Below are positions 8,587 through 18,584 of a DNA stretch of 64,000 nucleotides, piece by piece. The notes beneath the pieces are model-generated. The model saw only the letters and a list, made by a program, of their open reading frames with translations, ran no database searches and had not been told where the DNA came from. The translations under genes were made by a program, and so were the position numbers. This stretch comes from Pseudomonas kermanshahensis (lineage in GTDB: Bacteria; Pseudomonadota; Gammaproteobacteria; Pseudomonadales; Pseudomonadaceae). The DNA lies in assembly GCF_014269205.2 (NCBI RefSeq), contig NZ_JABWRY020000001.1, positions 744,001-808,000 on the forward strand. Direction: 5' to 3'. Position 1 is the first letter of the stretch; every line of letters starts with the position of its first letter.

Positions 8587-8731
8587 GGCCGCTTTGCGGC
8601 CCATCGCCGGCAAGCCAGCTCCCACAGGATTATCGTTGGCCTCAGGCATTGCGATATTATCGTTGGCCTCAGGCATTGCGATATTTCTGTGGGAGCGGGC
8701 TTGCCCCGCGAATGGGCTGCAAAGCAGCCCC
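8587..8731. repeat. REP-type inverted repeat pair with an inserted 27-bp tandem duplication
   Basis: Two imperfectly complementary arms (8587-8626 and 8687-8731), of the P. putida-type REP form (GGGAGCGGGCTTGCC), flank a central spacer. The spacer contains two perfect consecutive 27-bp copies at 8629-8655 and 8656-8682. It lies between the convergent purT and MFS genes, where it could act as a bidirectional transcript stop. Confidence 0.85.
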
Positions 8732-8737
8732 GATCAC

Positions 8738-10039
8738 TTACAGTTCGGTATGTCGGGTCTCTTTCAGGCACAGCACCGCAATCAAGCTGATCACCGCCGC
8801 CACCGACACATACCCGCCCACCCAGCTCAACCCGCCCATGCTCACCAGTTTCTGAGCAAAGAACGGCGCCGCCGAAGCCCCCACGATGCCACCCAGGTTG
8901 TACGCGGCCGACGCGCCGGTGTAGCGCACATGGGTAGGGAACAGCTCGGGCAGCAACGCCCCCATCGGCGCAAAGGTCACGCCCATCAGGAACAGCTCGA
9001 TGGCCAGGAACAGCGCCACGCCGGTGGTCGACCCCGAGGTCAGCAGCGGCTCCATGGTAAAGCCCGATGCCACGGCCAGCAGGCCGCCGACGATCAGCAC
9101 CGGTTTGCGCCCGTAGCGGTCGCTGAGCCAAGCCGACAGGGGCGTGGCCAGCGCCATGAACACCACCGCGAAGCACAGCAGGCCGAGGAACGTCTCACGG
9201 CTGTAGCCCAGGGTACTCACGCCGTAGCTGAGCGAGAACACCGTCGAGATATAGAACAGCGCATAGCACACCACCATCGCCGCAGCGCCCAGTAGGGTCG
9301 GTACCCAGTATTTGGAGAACAGGTCGACCACCGGCATCTTCACGCGCTCATGGCGGGCAATGGCCTTGGCAAACACCGGGCTCTCTTCGAGCTTGAGGCG
9401 TACATAAAGGCCCACCAGTACCAGTGCGGCGCTGAGCAGGAACGGAATGCGCCAGCCCCATTCACGGAACTGCTCGTCACTCAGCACCAGGGCCAGGGTC
9501 AGGAACAGGCCGTTGGCAGCCAGGAAGCCGATCGAAGGCCCCAATTGCGGGAACATGCCGAACCAGGCGCGCTTGCCCGGTGGCGCGTTCTCGGTGGCCA
9601 GCAGCGCTGCGCCGCCCCATTCGCCACCCAGGCCCAGGCCTTGGCCGAAGCGCAGCAGGCAAAGAATGATCGGCGCCCAGACGCCAATGCTGTCGTAGCC
9701 TGGCAGCACGCCGATGGCGGTGGTGGAAACACCCATCAGCAGCAGCGACGCCACCAGGGTCGATTTACGGCCGATGCGGTCGCCAAAATGGCCGAACAGC
9801 GCCGAGCCCAGCGGGCGAGCGAGGAAGGCGATGCCGAAGGTGAGGAAGGCCGCGAGCATCTGCGCGGTGCCCGACCCGGACGGGAAGAACACCGGGCCGA
9901 TCACTAGCGCGGCGGCCGTGGCGTAAACATAGAAGTCGTAGAACTCGATGGCCGTGCCGATGAAGCTGGCAGTGGCCACCCGTGCGGGGGAGTTGACCGG
10001 CGCGGCAGGCGCTTCGGCATAGGTGCTGCTCGTGGTCAT
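8738..10039 (-). CDS. MFS transporter, metabolite:H+ symporter type
   Basis: 433 residues with about twelve membrane segments. The loop motif GDRIGRK (after GSALFGHF) and the second-half copy SDRYGRKP are typical of the major facilitator superfamily. The arrangement resembles the metabolite:H+ symporter (MHS) group, which includes ShiA, ProP and KgtP. The substrate cannot be read from sequence. The start is supported by AGGGACC upstream. It is a single gene, convergent with purT; the 276 bp upstream (10040-10315) show no gene. Confidence 0.92.
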   Translation of the reverse strand: MTTSSTYAEAPAAPVNSPARVATASFIGTAIEFYDFYVYATAAALVIGPVFFPSGSGTAQMLAAFLTFGIAFLARPLGSALFGHFGDRIGRKSTLVASLLLMGVSTTAIGVLPGYDSIGVWAPIILCLLRFGQGLGLGGEWGGAALLATENAPPGKRAWFGMFPQLGPSIGFLAANGLFLTLALVLSDEQFREWGWRIPFLLSAALVLVGLYVRLKLEESPVFAKAIARHERVKMPVVDLFSKYWVPTLLGAAAMVVCYALFYISTVFSLSYGVSTLGYSRETFLGLLCFAVVFMALATPLSAWLSDRYGRKPVLIVGGLLAVASGFTMEPLLTSGSTTGVALFLAIELFLMGVTFAPMGALLPELFPTHVRYTGASAAYNLGGIVGASAAPFFAQKLVSMGGLSWVGGYVSVAAVISLIAVLCLKETRHTEL

Positions 10040-10315
10040 TAAGTAGGTCCCTAACAGTCTGGTCGTGCTCCAAGGGCTTGATCCGCCAGGGCGCGTACCT
10101 TCGAAGGGCAGGCACGCCTATACGGACGCCGGAGCGTATTGTTCTTTTGCTCGCCCGACTGACGATAGCCCAAGGGGGATAGGGGCGGGAGCGGGCACTG
10201 TTCGGGGTGTTGAAGCAGGACCGCGGGGCGTGTCAGTGGAGCGGACTGGCCGTGTGGCGCCGGGTGCGGGTAGCAGGCGGGACGGCGGGGCTGGGTAAGC
10301 GTGACCCGAGTATAG

Positions 10316-11521
10316 CTATCGGGTCACGGTCCACACCAGTACCTTGCTGGCGCAATTGTCCTCTGTTTCGAGGATTTCCAGGCGATATCGGCCGATCTTC
10401 AGGCAAACGGCGCTTTCCGGGATGCTTTCCAGTGCTTCGGTGACCAGGCCGTTGAGGGTCTTTGGCCCGCCATCGCAGGGCAGGTGCCAGCCCAAGGTGC
10501 GGTTGATCTCGCGCAGCGAGGCGGTGCCTTCGATGACGAAGGTGCCATCGGGCTGGGGGTGTACGTGCGGGTTGTCCAGCCCCTGTTCGTCTTCGAACTC
10601 GCCGACGATCTCTTCGAGGATGTCTTCCAAGGTGACGATGCCCAGCACCTCGCCGTATTCGTCCACCACCACACCCAGGCGGCGTTGCTGTTTATGGAAG
10701 TTCAGCAACTGCAGCTGCAGGGGCGTGCTTTCGGGTACGAAATAGGGCTCGTAACAGGCGCCGTGGAGCTTCTCCAGGGTCAGCTCCGCCTTGGGCAGCA
10801 GGTGGCTGATCAGCTTGGTGTTGAGGATCGCCTCAACCTGGTTGATGTCGTTGTGATAGACCGGCAAGCGGGTGTGACGGCTGACGATCAGCTGCTCGAT
10901 GATGCGTTCGATCGGGTCGTCCAGGTTGATGCCATCGACGTCGTTGCGCGGCACCAGGATGTCGTTGACGGTGACTTTGTCCAGCGATTGCAAACCGTCG
11001 AGCAGGCCATGGCGTGCAGGCTCGTGCTCCTCGTCTTCGTCGAAGTCGTCGTCTTGCTCCGGGTGCAAGGCGACCGCCGTAGGCTGCACACGGAATGGGC
11101 GCAGCAGCAGCTTGGCGCAGCCATCGAGCAGGCAGGCCAAGGGTTGCAGAAGCGCCAGGGGTACTTTCAGCAGGCTTGCACCCAGGCTTGCAAACGCCTG
11201 CGGGTTACGCCGCGCCAGGCGCCGGGGCAGGAATTCGGCAAACACCAGCAAGGCCAGCGTCGCGCCCAGGCCGGCCAGCCAGAAGCCGTGTTCGCCGCTG
11301 TAGCGCTGGCCAATCAGGCACGCCAGGCCCAGCACCAGCAACTTGCCGAGGCTGGCGCACAGCACCAGCGCCTGAGCGGGCAGGGGGGCTTGACCGTCGT
11401 CACCATTGCGCAGCGAACCATTGAGCTGCAGGCGGGCGGCATCCACGGCGCTGAAAAGCGCCGACCAGAGCAGCGCCAGTGCCAGAGTGCCGAGGAGCGG
11501 TGCGTACGGCAGGGTGTCCAT
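10316..11521 (-). CDS. HlyC/CorC (CNNM/CorB-like) membrane protein with CBS pair
   Basis: 401 residues: an N-terminal membrane domain of the DUF21/CNNM type (about 1-150), a CBS pair (about 185-310, with DILVPRNDVDGI and VVDEYGEVLGIVTLEDILEEIVGE) and a C-terminal CorC_HlyC transporter-associated domain (about 325-401). The last part of the second CBS is the family's classic fingerprint. CNNM/CorB proteins are linked to Mg2+ export or homeostasis. It follows the CcsA-like gene after 9 bp, so the two form an operon. Confidence 0.93.
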   Translation of the reverse strand: MDTLPYAPLLGTLALALLWSALFSAVDAARLQLNGSLRNGDDGQAPLPAQALVLCASLGKLLVLGLACLIGQRYSGEHGFWLAGLGATLALLVFAEFLPRRLARRNPQAFASLGASLLKVPLALLQPLACLLDGCAKLLLRPFRVQPTAVALHPEQDDDFDEDEEHEPARHGLLDGLQSLDKVTVNDILVPRNDVDGINLDDPIERIIEQLIVSRHTRLPVYHNDINQVEAILNTKLISHLLPKAELTLEKLHGACYEPYFVPESTPLQLQLLNFHKQQRRLGVVVDEYGEVLGIVTLEDILEEIVGEFEDEQGLDNPHVHPQPDGTFVIEGTASLREINRTLGWHLPCDGGPKTLNGLVTEALESIPESAVCLKIGRYRLEILETEDNCASKVLVWTVTR

Positions 11522-11530
11522 GGGCGGCCG

Positions 11531-12340
11531 TCAGATATGCAGGATGAATTCGCGAACCAGCTTGCTGCCGAAATAGGCCAGCATCAGCAGGCAGAAACCG
11601 GCTAGCGTCCAGCGGATCGCCTTGTGGCCACGCCAGCCCAGGCGGGTGCGGCCCCACAGCAGCACGCTGAACACCACCCAGGCGACGCAGGCCAGCAAGG
11701 TCTTGTGCACCAGGTGCTGGGCGAACAGGTTGTCGAGGAACAGCCAGCCAGAAATCAGCGACAGCGACAGCAGGCACCAGCCGGCCCAGAGAAAGCCGAA
11801 CAGCAGGCTTTCCATGGTTTGCAGTGGCGGGAAGTTGCGGATCAGGCCTGACGGGTGCTTGTTTTTCAGCTGGTGGTCCTGCAGCAACAGCAGCAACGAC
11901 TGGAACACCGCGATGGTGAACAGGCCGTAGGCGAGGATCGACAGCAGGATGTGTGCAAGGATGCCGGGCTCTTCGTTGATCAGCGGCACGGTACCGGGGG
12001 GCGCGAACTGGGCCAGCAGCGCAGTGACCGCGCCCAGCGGGAACAGCAGCACCAGCAGGTTTTCTACCGGGATGCGCAGGCACGCCAGCAAGGTCAGGGT
12101 AATGACCGCAACGGCGATCAGGCTGGCGGCGCTGAAAAAGTCCAGGCTCAGGCCCAGCGGGGTGATCAGCTGGAAGAACAGGGCGCCGCCCTGGGCGATG
12201 ACAGCCAGGGCGCCGAGCAGGCCCAGCAGCCGTTTGTCAGCTTTGCGGCCCTGGGCCAGGTGCGTGCCCTGGTAGAGGGTCGCAGCTATATAAAGGCCGG
12301 CGGCGATCAGGTTGGGGATGAGGCTGGGTGAGGAGAACAT
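11531..12340 (-). CDS. CcsA/YpjD-like inner-membrane protein
   Basis: 269 residues from the ATG at 12338-12340 (AGGACTT upstream; the longer open frame starting at 12418 is unsupported). It has about eight hydrophobic segments with conserved histidines, as in the cytochrome c assembly (CcmC/CcsA) superfamily, subgroup YpjD: for example EPGILAHILLSILAYG and the late AQHLVHKTLLACVAW. In Pseudomonas it is routinely found divergent from ffh and upstream of a CorC-like gene. A direct role in cytochrome c maturation is not established for this subgroup. Confidence 0.87.
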   Translation of the reverse strand: MFSSPSLIPNLIAAGLYIAATLYQGTHLAQGRKADKRLLGLLGALAVIAQGGALFFQLITPLGLSLDFFSAASLIAVAVITLTLLACLRIPVENLLVLLFPLGAVTALLAQFAPPGTVPLINEEPGILAHILLSILAYGLFTIAVFQSLLLLLQDHQLKNKHPSGLIRNFPPLQTMESLLFGFLWAGWCLLSLSLISGWLFLDNLFAQHLVHKTLLACVAWVVFSVLLWGRTRLGWRGHKAIRWTLAGFCLLMLAYFGSKLVREFILHI

Positions 12341-12511
12341 AAGTCCTGGTTGGCGAGCCTTAAAGAGACGGAGTTTGGCATAGAGAGCTGCAAGCTGGAA
12401 GCCGCAAGGTACAAGCAAAGGCGGATCCGCGAGGTGGCTGCATTTTCTTGCCGCCTGGCGCCCGTAGCTTGCCGCTGGGAAGGCAAGGTGTGCGCCGCCG
12501 CCGCACTTCGC

Positions 12512-12517
12512 TATAAT
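12512..12517 (+). promoter_or_regulatory. Candidate -10 element of the ffh promoter
   Basis: A perfect TATAAT lies 86 bases before the ffh start, in the intergenic region shared with the divergent CcsA-like gene. The -35 region is poor. The call rests on the perfect hexamer and its position. Confidence 0.5.
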
Positions 12518-12603
12518 CGCCGCCTTGCTGTGCCCCGGGTGTGTGCATTTCCCCCCTGGGCGCCTGACAAACCTCGGCTTTTACTGGGCCTGAAAGGATC
12601 ACC

Positions 12604-13980
<1,377 letters not shown>

Positions 13981-14112
13981 CCCCTATTCCGGGCGCTTGT
14001 CTTTTACCGGACGAGCGCTCAGAACCCCCGCCGTGGCGGGGTAATGGCCGCGATAAGCGTGGCTTAACCGGCGAATCTGGACGGCATGGCGAGGCCTTGC
14101 CGAAAAAGTCAT

Positions 14113-14143
14113 TTGCAAATGTCCGTGTATTCCCCGAGAATAT
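14113..14143 (+). promoter_or_regulatory. Candidate promoter of the rpsP-rimM-trmD-rplS operon
   Basis: TTGCAA (14113-14118) followed after about 18 bases by AGAATA/GAATAT (14137-14143) fits a sigma-70 promoter about 100 bases before rpsP. Pattern only. Confidence 0.4.
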
Positions 14144-14189
14144 GCGGCCTTTTGGGCACGCATGTGCCTATTTGGCTTTCAGATTTGCA

Positions 14190-14225
14190 GCACCGACTGC
14201 AGTACCAACTGCAGCACCGACTATA
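14190..14225 (+). repeat. Three 12-bp tandem units in the rpsP leader
   Basis: GCACCGACTGCA (14190-14201), GTACCAACTGCA (14202-14213) and GCACCGACTATA (14214-14225) stand head to tail, immediately upstream of the rpsP ribosome-binding region. Units 1 and 3 share ten of twelve bases. Confidence 0.85.
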
Positions 14226-14239
14226 GGAACGATGTTCAC

Positions 14240-14491
14240 ATGGTAACCATTCGTCTGGCCCGTGGCGGCTCGAAAAAGCGCCCTTTCTACCACCTGACCG
14301 TGACCAACTCGCGTAACGCCCGTGACGGCCGTTTCGTTGAGCGCGTTGGCTTCTTCAACCCGATCGCATCGGGCGCCGAAGTCAAGCTGTCGGTCAACCA
14401 GGAACGCGTCACCTACTGGCTGAGCCAGGGCGCGCAGCCGTCTGAGCGTGTTGCTCAGCTGCTGAAGGAAGCTGCCAAGGCCGCTGCCTAA
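14240..14491 (+). CDS. rpsP: Small ribosomal subunit protein bS16
   Basis: 83 residues from the ATG at 14240; the open frame before it only reads leader repeats. It starts [18 protein letters not shown], the strongly conserved bS16 N-terminus, and contains RVGFFNP. It is a structural 30S protein that binds 16S rRNA. It is the first gene of the conserved rpsP-rimM-trmD-rplS operon; rimM follows after 5 bp. Confidence 0.98.
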   Translation: MVTIRLARGGSKKRPFYHLTVTNSRNARDGRFVERVGFFNPIASGAEVKLSVNQERVTYWLSQGAQPSERVAQLLKEAAKAAA

Positions 14492-14496
14492 GATAT

Positions 14497-15033
14497 ATGA
14501 ACGCGACGCCAGAAAAGGCTGACGACCTCATCGTCGTTGGCAAGATTTTTTCGGTTCACGGCGTTCGCGGCGAGGTGAAGGTGTATTCCTTTACCGATCC
14601 GATTGAAAACCTGTTGGATTATCCACGCTGGACGCTCAAGCACGAAGGCAAGGTAAAACAGGTAGAGCTGGTCAGCGGTCGTGGCTCCCAAAAGGGCCTG
14701 GTCGTGAAACTGAAAGGCCTCGATGATCGCGATGAAGCCCGTCTTCTGAGTGGTTACGAGATCTGCATACCGCGGAGCCTTTTGCCCAACCTGCCCGTCG
14801 ACGAGTACTACTGGTACCAGTTGCAGGGCTTGAAGGTCATCAACCAGGACGAACATCTGTTCGGCAAGGTCGATCACCTGTTGGAGACCGGTGCGAACGA
14901 TGTAATGGTGGTCAAGCCGTGCGCAGGCAGCCTGGATGATCGCGAGCGTTTGTTGCCCTATACGGAGCAATGCGTGCTGGCAATCGACCTCGAAGCAGGC
15001 GTGATGCGGGTTGAATGGGACGCGGACTTCTAA
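14497..15033 (+). CDS. rimM: Ribosome maturation factor RimM
   Basis: 178 residues. The N-terminal RimM barrel shows GKIFSVHGVRGEVKVYSFT, followed by a PRC-barrel region with DEYYWYQLQGLKV and a DVMVVK segment. It binds uS19 and helps maturation of the 30S head. It lies between rpsP (5 bp) and trmD (3 bp), confirming operon membership. Confidence 0.97.
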   Translation: MNATPEKADDLIVVGKIFSVHGVRGEVKVYSFTDPIENLLDYPRWTLKHEGKVKQVELVSGRGSQKGLVVKLKGLDDRDEARLLSGYEICIPRSLLPNLPVDEYYWYQLQGLKVINQDEHLFGKVDHLLETGANDVMVVKPCAGSLDDRERLLPYTEQCVLAIDLEAGVMRVEWDADF

Positions 15034-15036
15034 ACG

Positions 15037-15789
15037 ATGGGTAACCTTCGCGTAGACGTCATCACGTTGTTCCCCGAGATGTTCTCGGCCATCACGGAGT
15101 ACGGCATTACCAGCCGCGCGGTAAAACAGGGGTTGCTTCAGGTAACGTGCTGGAACCCGCGGGACTACACCACAGATCGCCACCATACCGTGGATGATCG
15201 GCCGTTTGGCGGTGGTCCGGGCATGGTGATGAAAATCAAGCCTCTGGAAGACGCCCTGGTTAGCGCCAGGCAAGCGACCGGAGCATCGGCAAAGGTGATC
15301 TACCTTTCGCCGCAAGGCCGCAAGCTGACTCAGCAAGCGGTCAAAGGCCTGGCCGAACAGGAATCGTTGATCCTGATCGCCGGTCGTTATGAAGGCATCG
15401 ACGAGCGCTTTATTGAGGCTCATGTCGATGAGGAGTGGTCGATTGGCGACTATGTGCTTTCCGGTGGCGAGCTGCCGGCCATGGTACTGATCGATGCGGT
15501 TACGCGGCTGCTGCCCGGAGCTTTAGGGCATGTGGACTCGGCGGAGGAAGACTCTTTCACCGACGGTCTGCTCGATTGCCCGCACTACACCCGACCTGAG
15601 GTGTATGCGGATCAGCGTGTTCCCGACGTGTTGCTAAGTGGCAACCATGCACATATCCGGCGTTGGAGGATGAAGCAGTCCCTTGGTAGGACCTTCGAAC
15701 GACGCGCCGATCTTCTGGAAAGTCGCTCGCTTTCTGGAGAAGAGAAGAAGCTGCTCGAGGAATACCTCCGCGAGCGGGACGATAGTTAA
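15037..15789 (+). CDS. trmD: tRNA (guanine-N1-)-methyltransferase
   Basis: 250 residues, family length. It contains the SPOUT-fold TrmD hallmarks: VITLFPEMF at the start, [14 protein letters not shown], and the knot region with [10 protein letters not shown] and [11 protein letters not shown]. It methylates G37 of tRNAs reading CNN codons, preventing frameshifts. It is third in the ribosomal operon. Confidence 0.98.
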   Translation: MGNLRVDVITLFPEMFSAITEYGITSRAVKQGLLQVTCWNPRDYTTDRHHTVDDRPFGGGPGMVMKIKPLEDALVSARQATGASAKVIYLSPQGRKLTQQAVKGLAEQESLILIAGRYEGIDERFIEAHVDEEWSIGDYVLSGGELPAMVLIDAVTRLLPGALGHVDSAEEDSFTDGLLDCPHYTRPEVYADQRVPDVLLSGNHAHIRRWRMKQSLGRTFERRADLLESRSLSGEEKKLLEEYLRERDDS

Positions 15790-15831
15790 ACGTATCGATG
15801 GTGGATCACGTATCCATCTTAGGAGCACAGC

Positions 15832-16182
15832 ATGACCAACAAGATCATCCAGCAGCTCGAAGCCGAGCAGATGAGCAAGGAAATCCCAACCTTCGCACCG
15901 GGCGACACCATTATCGTCCAGGTTAAAGTGAAGGAAGGTGAGCGTTCCCGTCTGCAGGCGTTCGAAGGCGTCGTTATCGCCAAGCGTAACCGCGGTCTGA
16001 ACAGCGCCTTCACCGTGCGCAAAATCTCCAGCGGCGTTGGCGTAGAGCGTACCTTCCAGACCTACAGCCCGCAGATCGACAGCCTGGCCGTGAAACGTCG
16101 TGGTGACGTGCGTAAAGCCAAGCTGTACTACCTGCGCGACCTGTCCGGCAAAGCCGCTCGCATCAAGGAAAAACTGTCCTGA
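15832..16182 (+). CDS. rplS: Large ribosomal subunit protein bL19
   Basis: 116 residues with the bL19 signature ([16 protein letters not shown], then [15 protein letters not shown] and [10 protein letters not shown]). It sits at the interface of the 50S and 30S subunits. A strong AGGAGC ribosome site precedes the ATG, and a clear intrinsic terminator follows, ending the operon. Confidence 0.98.
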   Translation: MTNKIIQQLEAEQMSKEIPTFAPGDTIIVQVKVKEGERSRLQAFEGVVIAKRNRGLNSAFTVRKISSGVGVERTFQTYSPQIDSLAVKRRGDVRKAKLYYLRDLSGKAARIKEKLS

Positions 16183-16217
16183 GTGCAGTTTGACCGGTGG
16201 CCCTGGCCGCCTTGCGA

Positions 16218-16247
16218 GAAAAAAAGCAGCCTTCGGGCTGCTTTTTT
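16218..16247 (+). terminator. Intrinsic terminator after rplS
   Basis: GCAGCC-TTCG-GGCTGC, flanked by A-rich and T-rich sides (six T after the stem), 35 bp after the rplS stop. The A/T symmetry could allow function in both directions. Confidence 0.92.
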
Positions 16248-16278
16248 GCGTTTTGAACCCCAAGCGATGTGACCCGAC

Positions 16279-16686
16279 ATGACAACCCGAGACCAGGAAA
16301 TCCAGCGCCGCACCGAATTGTCGGTGACCCGCGTGACCAAGGCGGTGTTCCCCAACACCACCAACCACCACAACACCCTGTTCGGCGGCACTGCGCTGGC
16401 CTGGATGGATGAAGTGTCGTTCATCGCGGCCACGCGCTTTTGCCGTTTGCCGCTGGTAACGGTGTCGACCGACCGTATCGACTTCAAGCGCCCGATCCCG
16501 GCGGGCTCGATCGTCGAGCTGGTCGGCACGGTGATCAAAGTGGGCAACACCAGCCTGCAGGTGCAGGTGGATGTGTTCGTCGAGAACATGTACCTGGATG
16601 GCCGTGAACGGGCAATCCATGGTGTGTTCAGCTTTGTCGCCATCGACGAAGACAAGCGCCCGGTGCCGGTGCTGCCAGCAGCCTGA
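16279..16686 (+). CDS. Acyl-CoA thioesterase, YciA-like hotdog fold
   Basis: 135 residues. The hotdog-fold active-site stretch NHHNTLFGGTALAWMDE carries the conserved asparagine, glycines and acidic residue of the YciA/BFIT group, and VSTDRIDFKRPI supports the call. These enzymes hydrolyse fatty acyl-CoA thioesters. It is a monocistronic unit after the rplS terminator; its stop is 3 bp from the 3' end of the convergent antiporter gene, so the transcripts must overlap. Confidence 0.9.
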   Translation: MTTRDQEIQRRTELSVTRVTKAVFPNTTNHHNTLFGGTALAWMDEVSFIAATRFCRLPLVTVSTDRIDFKRPIPAGSIVELVGTVIKVGNTSLQVQVDVFVENMYLDGRERAIHGVFSFVAIDEDKRPVPVLPAA

Positions 16687-16689
16687 GGT

Positions 16690-18516
16690 TCACCCTGGTG
16701 TGGGGGCCGTGCCCGCGACTGGCGCCGGTTCTACCAGCGCCACCAGGGTCCAGCCAGGTTGCGGGGTGAGCGGGTTGTCAGGGCTCGACACATGCACCCA
16801 GCCGTGGCTGTCACGGGCGAACAACAGGTGCGCACGCTCGCCATGCAGTGCCTGGTAGTTGTCCCAGTCGAAGCCCTCGGTCAGGGTGGTGCTGTACAGC
16901 TCGGCGCCGTGGTGCAGGCGATTGGCCAATTGCTGGTAGGTCATCGGGCTTGAGCCGAGCAAATGGCCGCGGTGTTCCTCACTGGCGCGGTGCTTGTCGC
17001 TGCGCTGTTTTTCCAGGCCGCTGGCCAGCACGAACAGGCGGCCGTGGCCGAAATCGTGGCGAAAACGTGCGCAGGCCAAGGCGTTGATCTCACCTGCAGG
17101 GGACAGCCCCAGCAGATGGCCGAGGCCGACCAGGTCCAGGTGTGCATCGGCATGCTGCGAGGCCGGGTTGCCAAAGTAGGTTGGCAGCCCGTCCATGCGC
17201 GCGGCGCGGATGTTTTCCCAGCTTGAGTCAGTCAGCAATACCCGGCAGCCCAGTTGCTGCAGGGCTTTGCCGAGGGTGCGCGCGGGCCCGTTGGCGCCGA
17301 CGATGAGGAAGCCGCTGGGGGCAGGCTCGGCCACCTTGAGCAGGCGCGCCAAGGGCCTGGCCGTGGCGCTTTGCAGCACTACGGTGCCGATGATCACGGC
17401 AAAGGTCAGCGGTACCAGCAGCAGTGCATCCTCATGGCCGGCTTCGTGCAGGCGGATGGCGAAGATCGCCGAGACTGCCGCGGCCACGATACCGCGCGGT
17501 GCGATCCAGGCCAGCAAGGCCCGTTCGCGCCAGTTCAGCCCCGAGCCGAGGGTGGACAAAAAGACGTTCAGCGGCCGCGCCAGCAGTTGGATCACCAGCA
17601 ACAGCGCCAGCACCGCCGGGCCCAGGCCGATCAGGGCATGCAGGTCGAGGCGTGCGGCCAGCAGGATGAACAAGCCCGAGATCAGCAGTACGCTGAGGTT
17701 TTCCTTGAAGTGCAGGATCTGCCGCACATCCACCCCGCGCATGTTGGCCAGCCACATGCCCATCACCGTCACGGCCAGCAGCCCGGATTCGTGAACGATC
17801 TGGTTGGCAGCAATGAAAATGCCCAGCACTGCCGCCAGTGCAGCCAGGTTGTGCAGGTACTCTGGCAGCCACTGCTCACGCATGACCTGCCCCAGTAACC
17901 AGCCGCCGGCCGCGCCCAGTGCGCTGCCACAGAAGATCACCCCGGCAAAGGTGGCCAGGCTCTGGCTCAGGCCATTGCCATCGGCACTGGCGATGATGAA
18001 GCTGTACACCACCACGGCGAGCAGGGCGCCAATCGGGTCGATGACGATGCCTTCCCAGCGCAGGATGTTGGCGATCGCCGCCTTCGGCCGCACCACGCGC
18101 AGCATGGGCACGATCACCGTCGGCCCGGTGACCAGGGTCAAGGTGCCGAACAGGATCGCCAGCGGCCAGTCGAACCCCAGCAGCCAGTGAGTCGCCAGAG
18201 CGATCACCAGCCAGGTCGAGAGGGCGCCGATTGTGACCAGGCGGTGGACCACGCTGCCGATGTCGCGCCACTGCGACAAGTGCAACGTCAGGCTGCCCTC
18301 GAACAGGATCAGTGCCACGGCCAGCGACACCAAGGGCATCAGCAGTGGGCCGAACAGCGCCTGGGGGTCGAGCCAGCCGAACAGCGGGCCGGCGGTGATG
18401 CCGGCCAGCAGCAGGAAGAGGATTGCCGGCAATTTCAGGCGCCACGCCAGCCACTGGCAGGCCAGGGCGGAGCCGCCGATGCCCGCGACGCTGAGCAGGA
18501 TCTGCTGTTCGTTCAT
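16690..18516 (-). CDS. CPA1-type Na+/H+ (cation/proton) antiporter with C-terminal nucleotide-binding-like region
   Basis: 608 residues. About twelve membrane segments (1-395) carry VALILFEGSLTLH and the ion-binding-like EGIVIDPIGALL. The cytosolic C-terminus begins with a Rossmann-like strand-loop (FLIVGANGPARTLGKALQQLG, about 400) typical of a TrkA-N/KTN domain, although its second half is less conserved. It probably exchanges Na+ or K+ for protons; ion preference is not readable. It is divergent from xerD. Confidence 0.9.
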   Translation of the reverse strand: MNEQQILLSVAGIGGSALACQWLAWRLKLPAILFLLLAGITAGPLFGWLDPQALFGPLLMPLVSLAVALILFEGSLTLHLSQWRDIGSVVHRLVTIGALSTWLVIALATHWLLGFDWPLAILFGTLTLVTGPTVIVPMLRVVRPKAAIANILRWEGIVIDPIGALLAVVVYSFIIASADGNGLSQSLATFAGVIFCGSALGAAGGWLLGQVMREQWLPEYLHNLAALAAVLGIFIAANQIVHESGLLAVTVMGMWLANMRGVDVRQILHFKENLSVLLISGLFILLAARLDLHALIGLGPAVLALLLVIQLLARPLNVFLSTLGSGLNWRERALLAWIAPRGIVAAAVSAIFAIRLHEAGHEDALLLVPLTFAVIIGTVVLQSATARPLARLLKVAEPAPSGFLIVGANGPARTLGKALQQLGCRVLLTDSSWENIRAARMDGLPTYFGNPASQHADAHLDLVGLGHLLGLSPAGEINALACARFRHDFGHGRLFVLASGLEKQRSDKHRASEEHRGHLLGSSPMTYQQLANRLHHGAELYSTTLTEGFDWDNYQALHGERAHLLFARDSHGWVHVSSPDNPLTPQPGWTLVALVEPAPVAGTAPTPG

Positions 18517-18584
18517 GCGGGCTCCCTATGCCGGCGTTGTTATGAAAGACTAAGCGTCATTTCGTCGTTTGCCACCGAGTTTTC

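Noticed and set aside
8629..8682. CRISPR repeats
   Set aside because: The two copies are adjacent with no spacer between them, there are only two, and no cas genes are in the window.
14190..14225. Part of the rpsP coding region (frame open from 14162)
   Set aside because: The frame only reads the tandem repeat; bS16 proteins start at [10 protein letters not shown].
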